Shown here piece by piece: positions 46,531 through 58,700 of a stretch of DNA of 64,000 nt. The stretch is from Berberis thunbergii. Its lineage: Eukaryota; Streptophyta; Magnoliopsida; Ranunculales; Berberidaceae. The stretch is from positions 124,001-188,000 of the forward strand of contig QNQO01006982.1 of assembly GCA_003290165.1 (NCBI GenBank), given 5' to 3'. A program made the translations under genes and the position numbers. The notes beneath the pieces are model-generated. The model worked only from the letters and a program-made list of their open reading frames with translations. It was not told the DNA's origin and made no database searches. The stretch's first letter is position 1. Every line of letters starts with the position of its first letter.

Positions 46531-47638
46531 CTAGAGGTGTTGTTGCTTGCACAAATGGCCAGGTCTGTATTGCTCGTCGCAGTTGTAACATAATCCCCTC
46601 TCACGTCTGATCTTCATTTGGGAAGGAGTTAACCTCTTGATGGGTGGAGTACTAAGAGTGGGTTTGAAGGTAGGATTGTGGTGGACTGAATTAATGTGGT
46701 CGGTGTTTGACTGAGGTTGAGTAGATGGAGGGAAGGAAGTTTTCTGTGTGTTGAAATTTACTGTATGGTAGTTTGGGTTCCTGCATGTAATGGAGGATTG
46801 GATAGGCCCTTTATTAGTGGAATATTTCTGGATCATGGAGGCTTCATGCATCCGTGCTAATGCAAAGGCTTGGCTCACATTGTTGTTTGAACAATTAGAC
46901 TAGGATTTTATGTCGGGGTTGAGGCCGCTTAAAAAACTTAGTACAAAATATGTGTCGTCCAAGTGTTGGTTGTGTGAAAGCATGATGGACTTAAGCTCTT
47001 AGAAACGGTCATAATAATCTGTGACAGATGACTTTTGTTTAAGCTTGTTGAACACATCCTAATAGTTGTCTAGGGCTAGGTTTTCAAACCTGTCACACAC
47101 ATCACTTATAAATCGTCCCCAGTGTAAATTGTTTCTCCCCACTTGGTAATCTAAAAACCAAGAATCTACCCTGCCACTGAAGTGGATTGAAGCCATTGCA
47201 ACCTTATTTTCCTCCTCAATATTGTAGAAAGTGAAATATCTTTCACATTTCTTTAGCCATGCCCTAGGGTTCGAACCATCAAAAGGGGGAAAATCCAATT
47301 TCGGAAATCTCGAGTACATACCCATATTCTCCCAGTGAGTCTGAGAGACAGATCTGGGGATCTGATCTTCTTAAGCTGGATTGTGAATTATTGGAGATGT
47401 ATTGGAACTCGACGCACCTCCCGCTCCCTGGGTTCCTTGAGCAGGTTGCAGAAGTTTTAATAACTACTCAAATTTGACCTCGATCCTCTTCTCCACTGCC
47501 TTAAGAGATTGGCTCATCTTCCTCAACTCTGATTTGATTGATTCGATCTGGCAATTATTCTTCACTTGATACCTCTTCATTTCCCTCATGAAGATTTCAA
47601 TTTCTTTTGCTCTCGTCTCCATTTCTGCTCCGTTTGTT
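46531..47638 (-). pseudogene. Chromovirus gag
   Basis: Starts METRAKEIEIFMREMKRYQ just after the primer site. It contains FPKLDFPPFDGSNPRAWLKK (about 47300-47240), CERYFTFYNIEEENKVAMAS, then the nucleocapsid zinc knuckle CYNCDEQYRPGHLC near 46590. In-frame stops occur near 47470, 47380, 47058, 47000 and 46905. Gag would form the particle; broken here. Confidence 0.88.
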
Positions 47639-47648
47639 CAATCTAGCC

Positions 47649-47664
47649 ACGTCTCTGATACCAA
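47649..47664 (-). promoter_or_regulatory. Primer binding site of chromovirus
   Basis: Minus strand TTGGTATCAGAGACG next to the 5' LTR; complementary to initiator methionine tRNA with one change from the usual TGGTATCAGAGC. Confidence 0.85.
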
Positions 47665-47665
47665 T

Positions 47666-48035
47666 TGTCACGTTTGTGACTCAATTGCTAGAAAATGGAA
47701 GTATCAACTATATTGAATAAGGACTGGAAAAAAAGGTTACACTTCTCTTAGCTCAAGAGCTAAGCCTGTTCTACTTCTTCTATGCTCTATTCTTTTCTTT
47801 TTTTCCTATTTAAAGAAAACTTCTAACAAACTTTTAATCTTGGCAAATCACAGATGGCCGTGTATGTGTGCCATGTGATGGCCAAACTAACATAAGATAA
47901 AATTACAACATTGTCCCTTCTTCAAATATTTGAATTTGGCGCCATTGTTGTTCTTGCTTATTTTGGCGCTATTGTTCCCTCCTACAGTTTCCGCCTCTTT
48001 TTTCATTTTCTTTCTTCTTAATTTAGATCGTGACA
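47666..48035 (-). repeat. 5' LTR of chromovirus
   Basis: TGTCACGTTTGTGACTC to GATCGTGACA, paired with 42694-43063. Confidence 0.92.
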
Positions 48036-48040
48036 GTTAT

Positions 48041-48537
48041 GCCCTATGGACCTTCAAAAATTCGGGTACAGTGTGCAAAATAAAATATGGCAAAAGCAAA
48101 AGAAAGACTTCACCAGTGAAGAATATGAAATCAGCATACCTTGTGCGAGATAATGTGATCACAAAGATCAGGAAGAAGATATTGGAATCGAGGAATCACA
48201 AATCTTTATGGGAGGGTTTTGGATTCGATTCGAGAACCAGCTGGTGCAGTGCGAAGGGAAGGGATAACCCTAACCTTCTTTTGGGACCAAGCTCAGGAAT
48301 AAGATATTGGAATCGAAGATTGCTTTCTCGCCATCTGTGTGTGTGTACTTTCTCGCTGTGTAGTGCGATCTCTCTGGGACCAAATTTTTGTTTGGGGTAT
48401 CTTCTTTTGGAGAAAATGGACAGAACGTAGAAGATTTGTAGTGAGAACTTGGAGAAAAACAAGATTTGTGGTGAAGAGTGGAGACTGTAGATGAAGAAAA
48501 TATTTAGAGAGAAAAAGAGAAACGACGGAGGTTTGCT
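48041..48537. other. hAT-1 interior, unassigned
   Basis: A plus-strand frame with ESRNHKSLWEGFGFDSRTSW is open for some 120 codons but matches nothing recognised and lacks homologous context. ATTGGAATCGA is repeated at 48180 and 48306. Confidence 0.35.
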
Positions 48538-48540
48538 TTA

Positions 48541-49954
48541 GGTGGGGTATTCAATTCAGGATTTGAATGGACTCTAAAGAATTTTAAATTTCATGGATTT
48601 TAAAAGGTTTCAAATGATTTTATGATAGATTTTAAATCATTGGATTTGTAGATTTTATAAAGGTTTGTTATGAACTTCTATAGATTCTTATAAATTCAAT
48701 GATTTTTTATAAATATGTTATTATTCATAGGAAACAATGAAAGAACATCACCTATATTGTTATCCATACCAACACAAATCATAAAACATCTATCAAAACA
48801 TCAATTAAACAATTGTTTATATGTTACGAGAATTTTACTTCAAATTAAAAAAAAATTCAAATACAATGAAGATGGTCCAAAAGTAATATAAATAACTATT
48901 TTATTTCAAATTGCTATCCCTACCACTGCCACCTCTCCTCCCGTCTTCTTCTTATTCTTCTTCAATCACCACTACCACCACGCTACCGCCACCTATCCTC
49001 CTCCTCCCCCCTTTTCTTCTTCTTCTCCATTAATCACCACCACCACCTCTCATCCCACCTCCACCCATTTTCTTTTTATTATTATCAATCTCTTCCCCCT
49101 CACCTCTTGTTCTTCTTTGGTTTTTTTTCTCTTTCTTTTTTTCTTTTTTTTTTGTCCTTGCGAAGGTTCTGGCAAGTGAGAAATTTCTACTCGCAGGAAC
49201 CTCCGTAAAAGCGAAGAAGAAAAAAAAACGGGAAAAGAAGAACAGAGAATAAAAATAGAAGAAGAAGAAAAACAAAGAGAAAAGTATAAGAAGAAGAATA
49301 AGAAATCACAAGGAAAAAGAAATGAAGACAAGACAAGAAGAAGCGAAAATAAGAGAAAAATAATGAAAAGAAAAGATTAATAATAACAAAAAGAAAAACA
49401 ATAACAAAGGATAAGAGGAACTGCGGGTGGTGGTGCAACTAGCGGTGGTAGGGCATGGTAGTGTGGCCAGAAGTTGTGGGGCGAGGTGGTGTTGCTCCTG
49501 TGAAGAGAGAAGAGAATGGAAGGTGGTGGTGTCCTTTCGCAAATCACAAAAAAATGGGATGGTGGCATCTTTTAGCGAAAATGGTGGTATTATTTAAAAT
49601 AACCAGTACAAATCAGTTGAAATATGAGGGGGGAATGTTGGATTTGGAATAACTTATATATATATATATATATATATATACTTTTTCACTCACAAATCCT
49701 TCAAAATCCACAACTTTAACAAATCCATTAAAATCCACTATTTTTTTAATACCCATGATTTTGCTGGACTTTTGAAAAGCATGAATTGAATACCCCTTAT
49801 TTTTATGAATTTTAAAACAATCCTTTAAAATCGGTATTTGAATACCCCTAGATTTACATGTATTATTTTAAATCCTTAATTGAATACCTCTAGATTTTAA
49901 TGAATTTTAAAATCCTTCACAATCCATTAAAACTCGTAATTGAATACCACCCCC
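48541..49954. mobile_element. PIF/Harbinger-like non-autonomous element nested in hAT-1
   Basis: Left end GGTGGGGTATTCAATTCAGG; right end reverse complement GGGGGTGGTATTCAATTACG. Both are followed by AT-rich inverted sub-terminal repeats (ATTTTAAA, GGATTTT-type). TTA flanks it on both sides (48538-48540 and 49955-49957). The interior contains the repeat related to 39990-40560, CT- and GA-rich low complexity, and a (TA)13 run at 49655-49680. No transposase. Confidence 0.75.
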
Positions 49955-50242
49955 TTAGTGTTTAGTTGTTCACTGTTTTTTCAATTTTAGCCACTAATAT
50001 TAAGACATGCGTACAATGTTATTTTAACTAACACAGATTGAAACTGGACCGCCTCTTTTTAAATAATTGGATCCAGACTCGGACTGTTTTATAACGGATC
50101 CTGACCATATCAAAATTACAAATTTAAAATCCGAACTGTTTGGAGCAAAACGGTCCAAATCGGTTTGTATTCGTGATTTATCGACTCGTTTGTCCATCCC
50201 TATGTGCTGGTGTGGGGTACATGAGATATTTCAAGAAAACTA

Positions 50243-50930
50243 GGGCGTGTTTTGGTTACCCCTTTGACCATTGTAATATAATGGCTATTACAATGGTCAA
50301 CTACATTCCTTTGTTTGGTGAAGCAAAAAATCATTGTAATAGTAATCTCCATTACAGATTTGGTTGTAATGGCCATTCCTACCTCCCCCCTATGAATGGC
50401 CATTACCATTCCCATTGTAATGGTCAAGGTTACCTAATGACCATTTTTACCCTCCTCACCCTTCCCCTGTAATCTCTTCTTCCTTCTATTCTCATGAAAT
50501 CCATCCGCCATCACCACCTCACCCACTTTCACAAAAAACCACCACCACTTCACCCGCCACCACCACCTCATTCACCTTCTCTCTGTGAAGAAATTCACCC
50601 ACCACCTCACCCCCCCACCCTTCTATCCGTGACAAGAAATCCACCCACCACCACCACCTCACCCACCCTGCCTGTGAAGAAATCCACCACCCACCATGTC
50701 ACAAAAAAAAGGGAAGAGTTGACTTATAAAAAGAGATAGTGGGAATGGTTTGGGGTTTTTGATTTTTAAGTGAGGGTATTTTTGGAAATAAGTTTTACAT
50801 TACCACCTTACCATTTTAAAAGTATACCAAACATACATATTTCCATTACCATTCCCATTCCCATTCCCATTCCCATTATCATTACCATTCCTATTACCAT
50901 TCTCATTCCATCGAGTAACCAAATGAGCCC
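50243..50930. mobile_element. Tourist-like MITE with CTA target duplication
   Basis: Left end GGGCGTGTTTTGGTTACCCC; right end reverse complement GGGCTCATTTGGTTACTCGA. CTA flanks both sides (50240-50242 and 50931-50933). Sub-terminal regions are inverted and full of CATTACCATTCC-type repeats (50390-50420 and 50838-50908). Central proline-rich frames are low-complexity CCACCA translation. Confidence 0.75.
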
Positions 50931-50933
50931 CTA

Positions 50934-51424
50934 ATGTTTTCTACTTAGTCAATCGAGTTGACTTAACGGTCAATGACCAAAATGGAGGTGAAACTAAATT
51001 TAGATAATTAGTGGTATCCAATTAGGATTATACCTATATTGATGGAGGCTAAAATGTAAATAATAGGAATAATTGTTATAGCAACTTTCATTGGCACTCG
51101 GTATGCCTAATAGGGGCAGATGCGGGGTCAGGGTAGAAGTATAAAAAACGAAAATTCTAAATGTCGAGGAAAACAACGAGGGAGGGAGGGGACCGTTCAT
51201 CCCCCTCAAGATGCGTGTGTTGACTTTTCTTGTGCGCATCCCGAGTGAAATGAACTGTTCTCTCCCTCCCTCGCTGTTTTCCTCGCCATGTAGAATCATT
51301 CATAAAAAAAAATCCTTTGACAAAAAAAAAATGGCTAGCAAATCTGGGTGTCCCGAATTGTTGCTCCCGATTAGCACCAAATTCCAAATTATGTTAAACT
51401 TGGGTACAAAAACTAAAATAGTCA
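50934..51424. repeat. MITE remnant and a foldback
   Basis: 50931-51065 matches the reverse complement of 16430-16590. At 51153-51298 two 46-bp arms are inverted copies (TTCTAAATGTCGAGGAAAAC ... and its partner ending GTTTTCCTCGCCATGTAGAA) around a 50-bp loop. No coding region. Confidence 0.6.
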
Positions 51425-51432
51425 GTCATGCA

Positions 51433-52680
<1,248 letters not shown>

Positions 52681-52771
52681 GTCATGCATAGATAATTAAA
52701 AACAAAACAAAGAAAACTCGTTGGTGTTGTCGTTGATAAACCCTAAGAAAAGAAAAAAAGATTTGGGAGCA

Positions 52772-55700
52772 ATGGCGTCTTCTTCTTCGGAGAAGCGATG
52801 CCTCTACGAGATTCTAGATCTGAAGCGAGACTGCACACCGGAAGAGATTCGGTCGGCTTACAAGAAACAAGCTCTCCTACGGCACCCAGACAAGCTCATC
52901 AAAACTGGGGTCCCCGAAGAGCAAGCCACCGCTTCCTTTCAAGAACTCGTAAATGCCTACGAGGTCCTCTCAGACCCTCGGGAGCGTGCCTGGTACGACT
53001 CCCACCGCTCACAGATCCTCTTCTCTGACGCCAAACACTCCTCTTCCTCTTCGCTTCCTGATCTCTTTTCCTTTTTTTCCAATACCGTCTATTCCGGCTT
53101 CGGCGATACAAGGAAAGGTTTTTATAAAGTTTATGGTGATGTTTTTGGCAAAATTTACGCGAAAGAGGTTTTCTTCGCCAGGAAAATGGGCTTAGGGGAG
53201 GACAGTGTCAAGGATTCTCCTTTGATCGGGAATTTTGACAGTCCTTATGAACAGGTTTCCGCTTTTATAGTTATTGGTTAGGTTTTTCGACTCTTTTGGA
53301 TTTCTGCTGGGTTGATGAGTACGATGCAATGGCCGGCCCCAATAGGAAGTCTAGGAGGGTGATGGAGGAAGAGAATAAGAAATTGAGGAAGAAAGCTAGA
53401 AGGGAGTACAATGACACCGTGCGCGGGTTGGCAGAATTTGTTAAGAAGAGGGATAAGAGGGTTATTGAGATGCAGATGAAGAAGAATTTGGAGCTTGAGA
53501 AGAAGAGGGAGGACGAAAAGGCAAGGAGGAAAGAAGCCGAGAGGGAAAAGTTGGAGAAAGCTAGGTTGTATGAGGAGCCCGAGTGGGCCAAGGTTGATGA
53601 GGAAGAGGAATTGGACAATGTGGTGGTGGAAGAGGAAGCAGATGATAATAAGAAGAATGAGTTGTATTGTGTTGTGTGCAGCAAGAAATTTAAGTCTGAG
53701 AAACAGTGGAAGAATCATGAGCAGTCAAAGAAGCATCGCGAGAAGGTGGCAGAGTTGCGGAATCAAATGGACAATGGAGATGAACAAGAAGAAGAGGTGG
53801 AGGAGGAGTTGGTGGCTGTTAATACAGATGAAGTCCATACTGATGCGGTGAATGAGCTGCAGGAGAAGTTTGATGATATTATTGATTTGTCGGAAGGAAA
53901 AGGTGAGGTGAAAGATCCTTCAAGTCATGATGAAGAAACTAAAACTTCTGATGATGTTAATGGGGATGGGGGTCATGAGTCATTTGGCAGCGATGAGGAT
54001 GTGAGTGTTCTCAAAGCAACGGCTTCAGGGCGCAAAACGAAAAAGAAAGGAGCCTCAAGGCATCAGAACAAATTTTCAACGGCCAATTATGACAAAGATA
54101 ATGAAGAAATTAACTTGATGGAGTACAATAACAGGAGGAGCACTCGTAGAAATCGGGCAGCGAAAAAAGAGCCTGTCAAGAAATCCAGTGGAGAAGCAGC
54201 CAAATCAAAAGTGGTTGAACCCATTGTTATGGAAGAAGTATTATCTAACTCTGACCGCAACGAGGGTCAGGATTTGGAAGACAATCAACCAGATAGTCAA
54301 CCATTGGAGGACTCCTTGTCCCATAAGTTGGAAGATGGCGCACCTAAGAGTAACAGGGATCCGTTTTTAGAAAAAATTCAGAAGGTTGCAAACCCGCAAA
54401 TTAATAAGAAAGATATTGGGAAAAAAGATACAAAGACCAATACGAAGAACACATCCAAGGGAAAAAAACAAAAGGTACGATCATCTTATTTTGATAGCTT
54501 GTTATTTGATTATTGTTTGATAACCTTACCTATTATTTTTAAATTCATGATATTTTAAATTTGTGGGAGTTTTTTCTCCTCTAAACTCTAAACTTCTCCA
54601 AAATAGTAAATTTGGAATCTTTGTTTGAATGTGTGCTCTCTACATCAACACATGATCCTTTGAGAAATAGTTAAAGAATATGAACAACAATTTAGAACCC
54701 AAATCAGAGATAATGATAGTGAACTAGAAAAATGATAATTGCATAATGCAGAGTAGCATCTAGCGACAAATTTCTGGCATATTATAGAGAGAAAAAAGAA
54801 AGGAAAGAGTAGGAAGAAAAAACAAAAATTGTCAAAAAAAGATTGAGCTTGGCACCCTTTCACTTTGTTCGTATGCGTAGGTAACAAGTTCAAAAGTATT
54901 GCAAACCCTATAGGAACAGTTGGGCCTCAAGGTTGATGCTCATGATCAGGAGGACACTAATGCAGTGCAAGGGGTGGTAGAGAAAAGAGGGAACGAGAAA
55001 GAATTCCGCAGAAACGGATTAGAACCAATGAGTTCCATGCTTAGGTGGAGCGAAAACTAGGGGTCTCATGGGGTGACAATGGTGATGATGCCCTGTGCAT
55101 TATTCAGAGAGCAGAGAGTCAAAACGGAACAAATAGCAACTATCGACATGTGTGGGGTTGCAAAGTGAATGAAGCAATCTGTTAAATTGTAAAACTTTTA
55201 AAAACTTTTAACATGGAACTGAGGATAAAGAGAATACCAAGAGAATAGAGATTGAGGAAATTTGGCTAACGATGCTTGGGCCAGGTATTTATTCAGATGG
55301 GGAATTCATTGCTTCAGAAGGTAGAATAGGAGGGATCTTAATAGGTAGGGACTAGTGGTTGAGCTGATGACAAGGAGCGCTTTTTCACACAACTAAATTT
55401 AAAAACAGCAGGGATGGTTTTGCGAGGTCTCTTTCAAACATTAATGGTTCTATAGAGGGGGATGCTTCCAGCAGTTCTGGAATGAATATTATACATTCGA
55501 GGCTTGTGGGAAGATCTATGGATTGGAAGTGATTTTGTCGTGGTTTAGGAGAGGAAGGAGAAGAAAATGAGGACTTCCGTAGTAATTTTGTTTTGCTCGA
55601 CTTTGTGCTCAAAGGTGACCGGTTAACTTGGTCTAATCAGAAAAGAATTCCAGCAACGTCCAAGTTTCATAGATTATTAGCTTCTATCGAATGGGTTGGT

Positions 55701-58700
55701 CTTTTTATTGATTTTTATTGATCTCAAGTAGCATAGTCTTTGGATCATCGTGCAGTGCTTTTTGGTTATTAATGCCGCGATTAATTGGAGATTTAGTGTA
55801 AATCAGGGGTAGATCGATCCAAACTAGGTATTTAGTGGTTGAGTTTAGCGGTCACCGATTAATCAGTGAGAAATCAGCAAGTCACCAATAAATCGGTGAT
55901 AAATCAAGATTGTTTTGTTGGGTGGTGGTTGTTGCTCCATTAGAGCATTTCCAAGGGTGACAGTTAAAATGAATGATCAACCATCCCTCAGTTTCACCAA
56001 AAGCTAAATTTAGGGATCCCCTATTTTTTCATCACTCCAACCACATTCCATATTTTAACTTTTTCATTGTTGTTTTGGTTTTTGTTTTTAATTTGAAAAA
56101 TTAAAAAAGTTTGGAATATTTTAATATTCATTAGAATTTGGGGATGGTATGGATGCCCCCAAATATAGGGGGAAGGTAGAAGTAAAGTTAAAATAGGTGA
56201 AGTTTTAGGGGTTCCCTTCGAGCACGGATTTTCCCACATGAGCCCTCCTTTATGGCTATTTTAGGGGGTCCCTTGGAGATGCTCTAATGTGTGATGTGTT
56301 GGACATGATTATATAATTTGCTTTATAATATGACTTTTATTGCTCTATAATACTTGTCTTATTAATTTTTATTGTCAAGTTATGGTATTTATTATAATTT
56401 ACATTAGTGAGGGAAAATGTATAATATATACTTTGAAAAAGTAGATCGATTAAATCCGATTAATTTCTGACTAATCCGCTTAATCGTAAATCGGTTCTGG
56501 ACCATGAAGGGTCCGTTATCCACATTTACTACACAGGCAATGCTCTTAAATATTTAGAAATTAGAGAAAAAGGGTCTCATTTTCCATTTTGAATGCATGT
56601 GGTTTGATCATCCCAACTTTTTGCAGATGGTGGAGGACAAGTGGATAAACTGTTAGGTTGATACAAACGATGGGGTGGTTTTGCATAAGAAATTAAAAAT
56701 GTTCAAGCAAAATAGAAAGTTTTGAATGTTTAAGTTTTTGGTAAGCTAGAAAAGCATAAAAATAAACAAAAATACTATTTTCACAACTCTGTGGAGGAAA
56801 TCCTAGATGTCACACAAGAGGAACGTGATAAGCAAATTTTGCTCGACAAGAAATTGAGGTTCTCTTTAAGTGTGAGTGCACGTTAATTGAAGGTAGGGGT
56901 GATGGGGTAAAGTGAGATTAAAAGTAAAATCTTTGTTTGATATTATTTCTTTAAATTGCTAGTTTCAGGAAAGTTTCGAATTATTGAGTCATTGAAGATG
57001 CAAGAAGTAGATGACCAACAACAAATCTCGATTGAAATCTCTTTTACCTTAAGCAAAACAAACTCTTATTATGTCCTTCAATTCTATAAACTCTTATATG
57101 CAGATAATAAGTCTTGGCGTCCCACTTTTGAAAGTATTTAATTTCTTCATCTCCTCAAATGTCTTCCTCTTTTAAGCTAAAGTTGAAATTTGGGAAGAAG
57201 ATATTCTTTGTACTTTGAAGGATCTCTGCATGGGTAGTTTGCTCTCAAAAGTTCATCGAAAAGCCTTAATTCAAGGTTGAATGTAAATGCAATCGTTCAT
57301 ATTCCTAAAGGGAAAGGAGCCAAAAAATGGAAGATTGTAGACTTACAAGCCTTGTCTACTCGGTGTATAAGTTTATGGCGAAAGTGATGGCATCAAATCA
57401 CGTAATAAAAGCAATTTGGATTTTCATTCACACGTGGGTAGTTTGCGTTTGGTGCTTTAGTAGATCCGTATGGACCCTTATGTGGACATTGCTGAACTCA
57501 AAGCTATTCATAGCATTTTTTATTCTTTTGGAGCGAGGAATGTGATTTCGCGAAATTATGCAAAATTTCGGCGATAATTTCGTTTTTTTGAAATTACGAA
57601 AAAAAAGTGCGAAAGAAATAATTACATTTTTTCAAGGGTTTTTTTCAAAAAATTTCGAGATTTTTTTCGTAAATTTCATGAAAATACAAAACCAACTATA
57701 AAAAATTACATTTTTTGGAGGTTTTTTTTTGAAATATTTCGGGGTTTTTTCCGTAAATTTCAAGATTTTTTCTAATTATTTATTGATTTCTGAAATCACC
57801 CCCTTATTTTCTAATTATCATTTCTTCTACTTATATATTGAATTTTTAAAACCACTCTTATTTCATAATTATATATTGATTTTATGTTTGTTTCATTTCT
57901 TGGTATGTAAGCTTCATTTAATGCCTTTAATAGATTTATTTAATTACATCTTATTTTTTCACATATTTCTTATACTCACGAAATTCATTATATATATTTC
58001 ATCTATTCTCGGAAATTTTACGTTTTTCCTTTCCACATCAAAATGTTTCTCGAAATATTTCTTAAAATAAGGAAACTGAAATTAACACGAAAAATGAAAT
58101 CACGATCCTTGGTTTGAAGCATATTCGAGTCTTGGTGTAAATCCTTAAAAGGCGTTATTCCCTATCTCGGTCTTCAACTTGGTGTGAGATACCTTGAGAA
58201 AGAGAGTTTGGGATCCAGTTGTTGAGAGAATTGAAAAAAAGGGCTAGCGTTTCGAAGAAAAAAGTACATATGTGAGTTATCTTGATCAAGAACGCACTTT
58301 TTCAAGGACCCTTGTCCATCTTATGTCTATTGTACAAGTCTGGTCTACATTGCCGATTGAGAAATGTGCATTGTAGTTAAGGCATTGAGGCGAAGGCGAG
58401 GCGAATAGTCCTGAAAAAGCCTAAGGCGTGAGGCAAGGCGGATGCCTCACTTTACTGAGGCGGTCTTAACATTTTTTTAAAGATTTTTTATAATAAATTG
58501 AAACATATTAGCATAGTAGTATACATCATCATTTTGATAAGTATACTAAGTAAATATGTACAAAAAGTGACATAACTACCTAAAATCGAAATTAAAATAT
58601 AATAAAGTTGCATAGCCTAGCGAAAAGATGCACCACATAAGTGTCAAGTAACTTGCAAACATCTACTAAATCATTAAAAATCAATAATCTTGAAAGAATA

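Larger units (their letters stand above)
42694..48035 (-). mobile_element. Ty3/Gypsy chromovirus element
   Basis: Two 370-bp LTRs (TGTCACG...TGACA; 47666-48035 is 5', 42694-43063 is 3') enclose gag-pol on the minus strand. Target duplication GTTAC/GTTAT (42689-42693 and 48036-48040), one difference. A methionine-type primer site and a polypurine tract are in place. Domain order gag-PR-RT-RH-INT-chromodomain identifies a chromovirus; the 5.3-kb size and short LTRs resemble the Reina group, which is an inference. LTRs are very similar by eye, so it is younger than the Copia copy. The coding region has several stops and frameshifts. Confidence 0.93.
40736..50202. mobile_element. hAT-type element, 9.5 kb, with nested insertions (hAT-1)
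   Basis: Left end TAGGGTGGGCACTGTCCGG; right end reads, reverse complemented, TAGGGATGGACAAACGAG. The perfect 8-bp direct repeat TGTGCTGG flanks it (40728-40735 and 50203-50210), the hAT signature. Both sub-terminal regions match those of the smaller hAT at 51433-52680 in reversed order (CCGGTTCC, AACTCGAA and GGATCCG-rich blocks). Inside lie a dioxygenase gene fragment (41781-41999), a chromovirus Gypsy (42694-48035) and a PIF-like element (48541-49954). Without the two nested elements it would be about 2.7 kb. No hAT transposase is recognised, so it is non-autonomous. Confidence 0.88.
55370..58390 (+). pseudogene. LINE relic in the J-protein intron (endonuclease and RT pieces)
   Basis: Pieces of one plus-strand L1-type LINE appear in order. 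Endonuclease: [24 protein letters not shown] (55400), then [34 protein letters not shown] and a SLDHRAVLF block (about 55590-55770). Linker: [20 protein letters not shown] (about 56577-56640). [18 protein letters not shown] (about 57280-57330), [20 protein letters not shown] (57330-57390) and the thumb-type stretch [13 protein letters not shown] and [19 protein letters not shown] (about 58205-58340). It is interrupted by foreign sequence at about 55790-56510 and by the element at 57535-58112. Heavily mutated. Confidence 0.78.

Noticed and set aside
47930..48430. 166-codon plus-strand frame as a gene
   Set aside because: Its first part is LTR sequence; the rest has no homology and no start context.
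49030..49542. Several overlapping minus-strand Phe/Leu/Ser-rich frames
   Set aside because: Products of GA-rich low-complexity DNA inside the PIF-like element; no real transmembrane protein is suggested.
53271..53718. Minus-strand frames of 137 and 146 codons
   Set aside because: Mirror translations of the charged J-protein exon.
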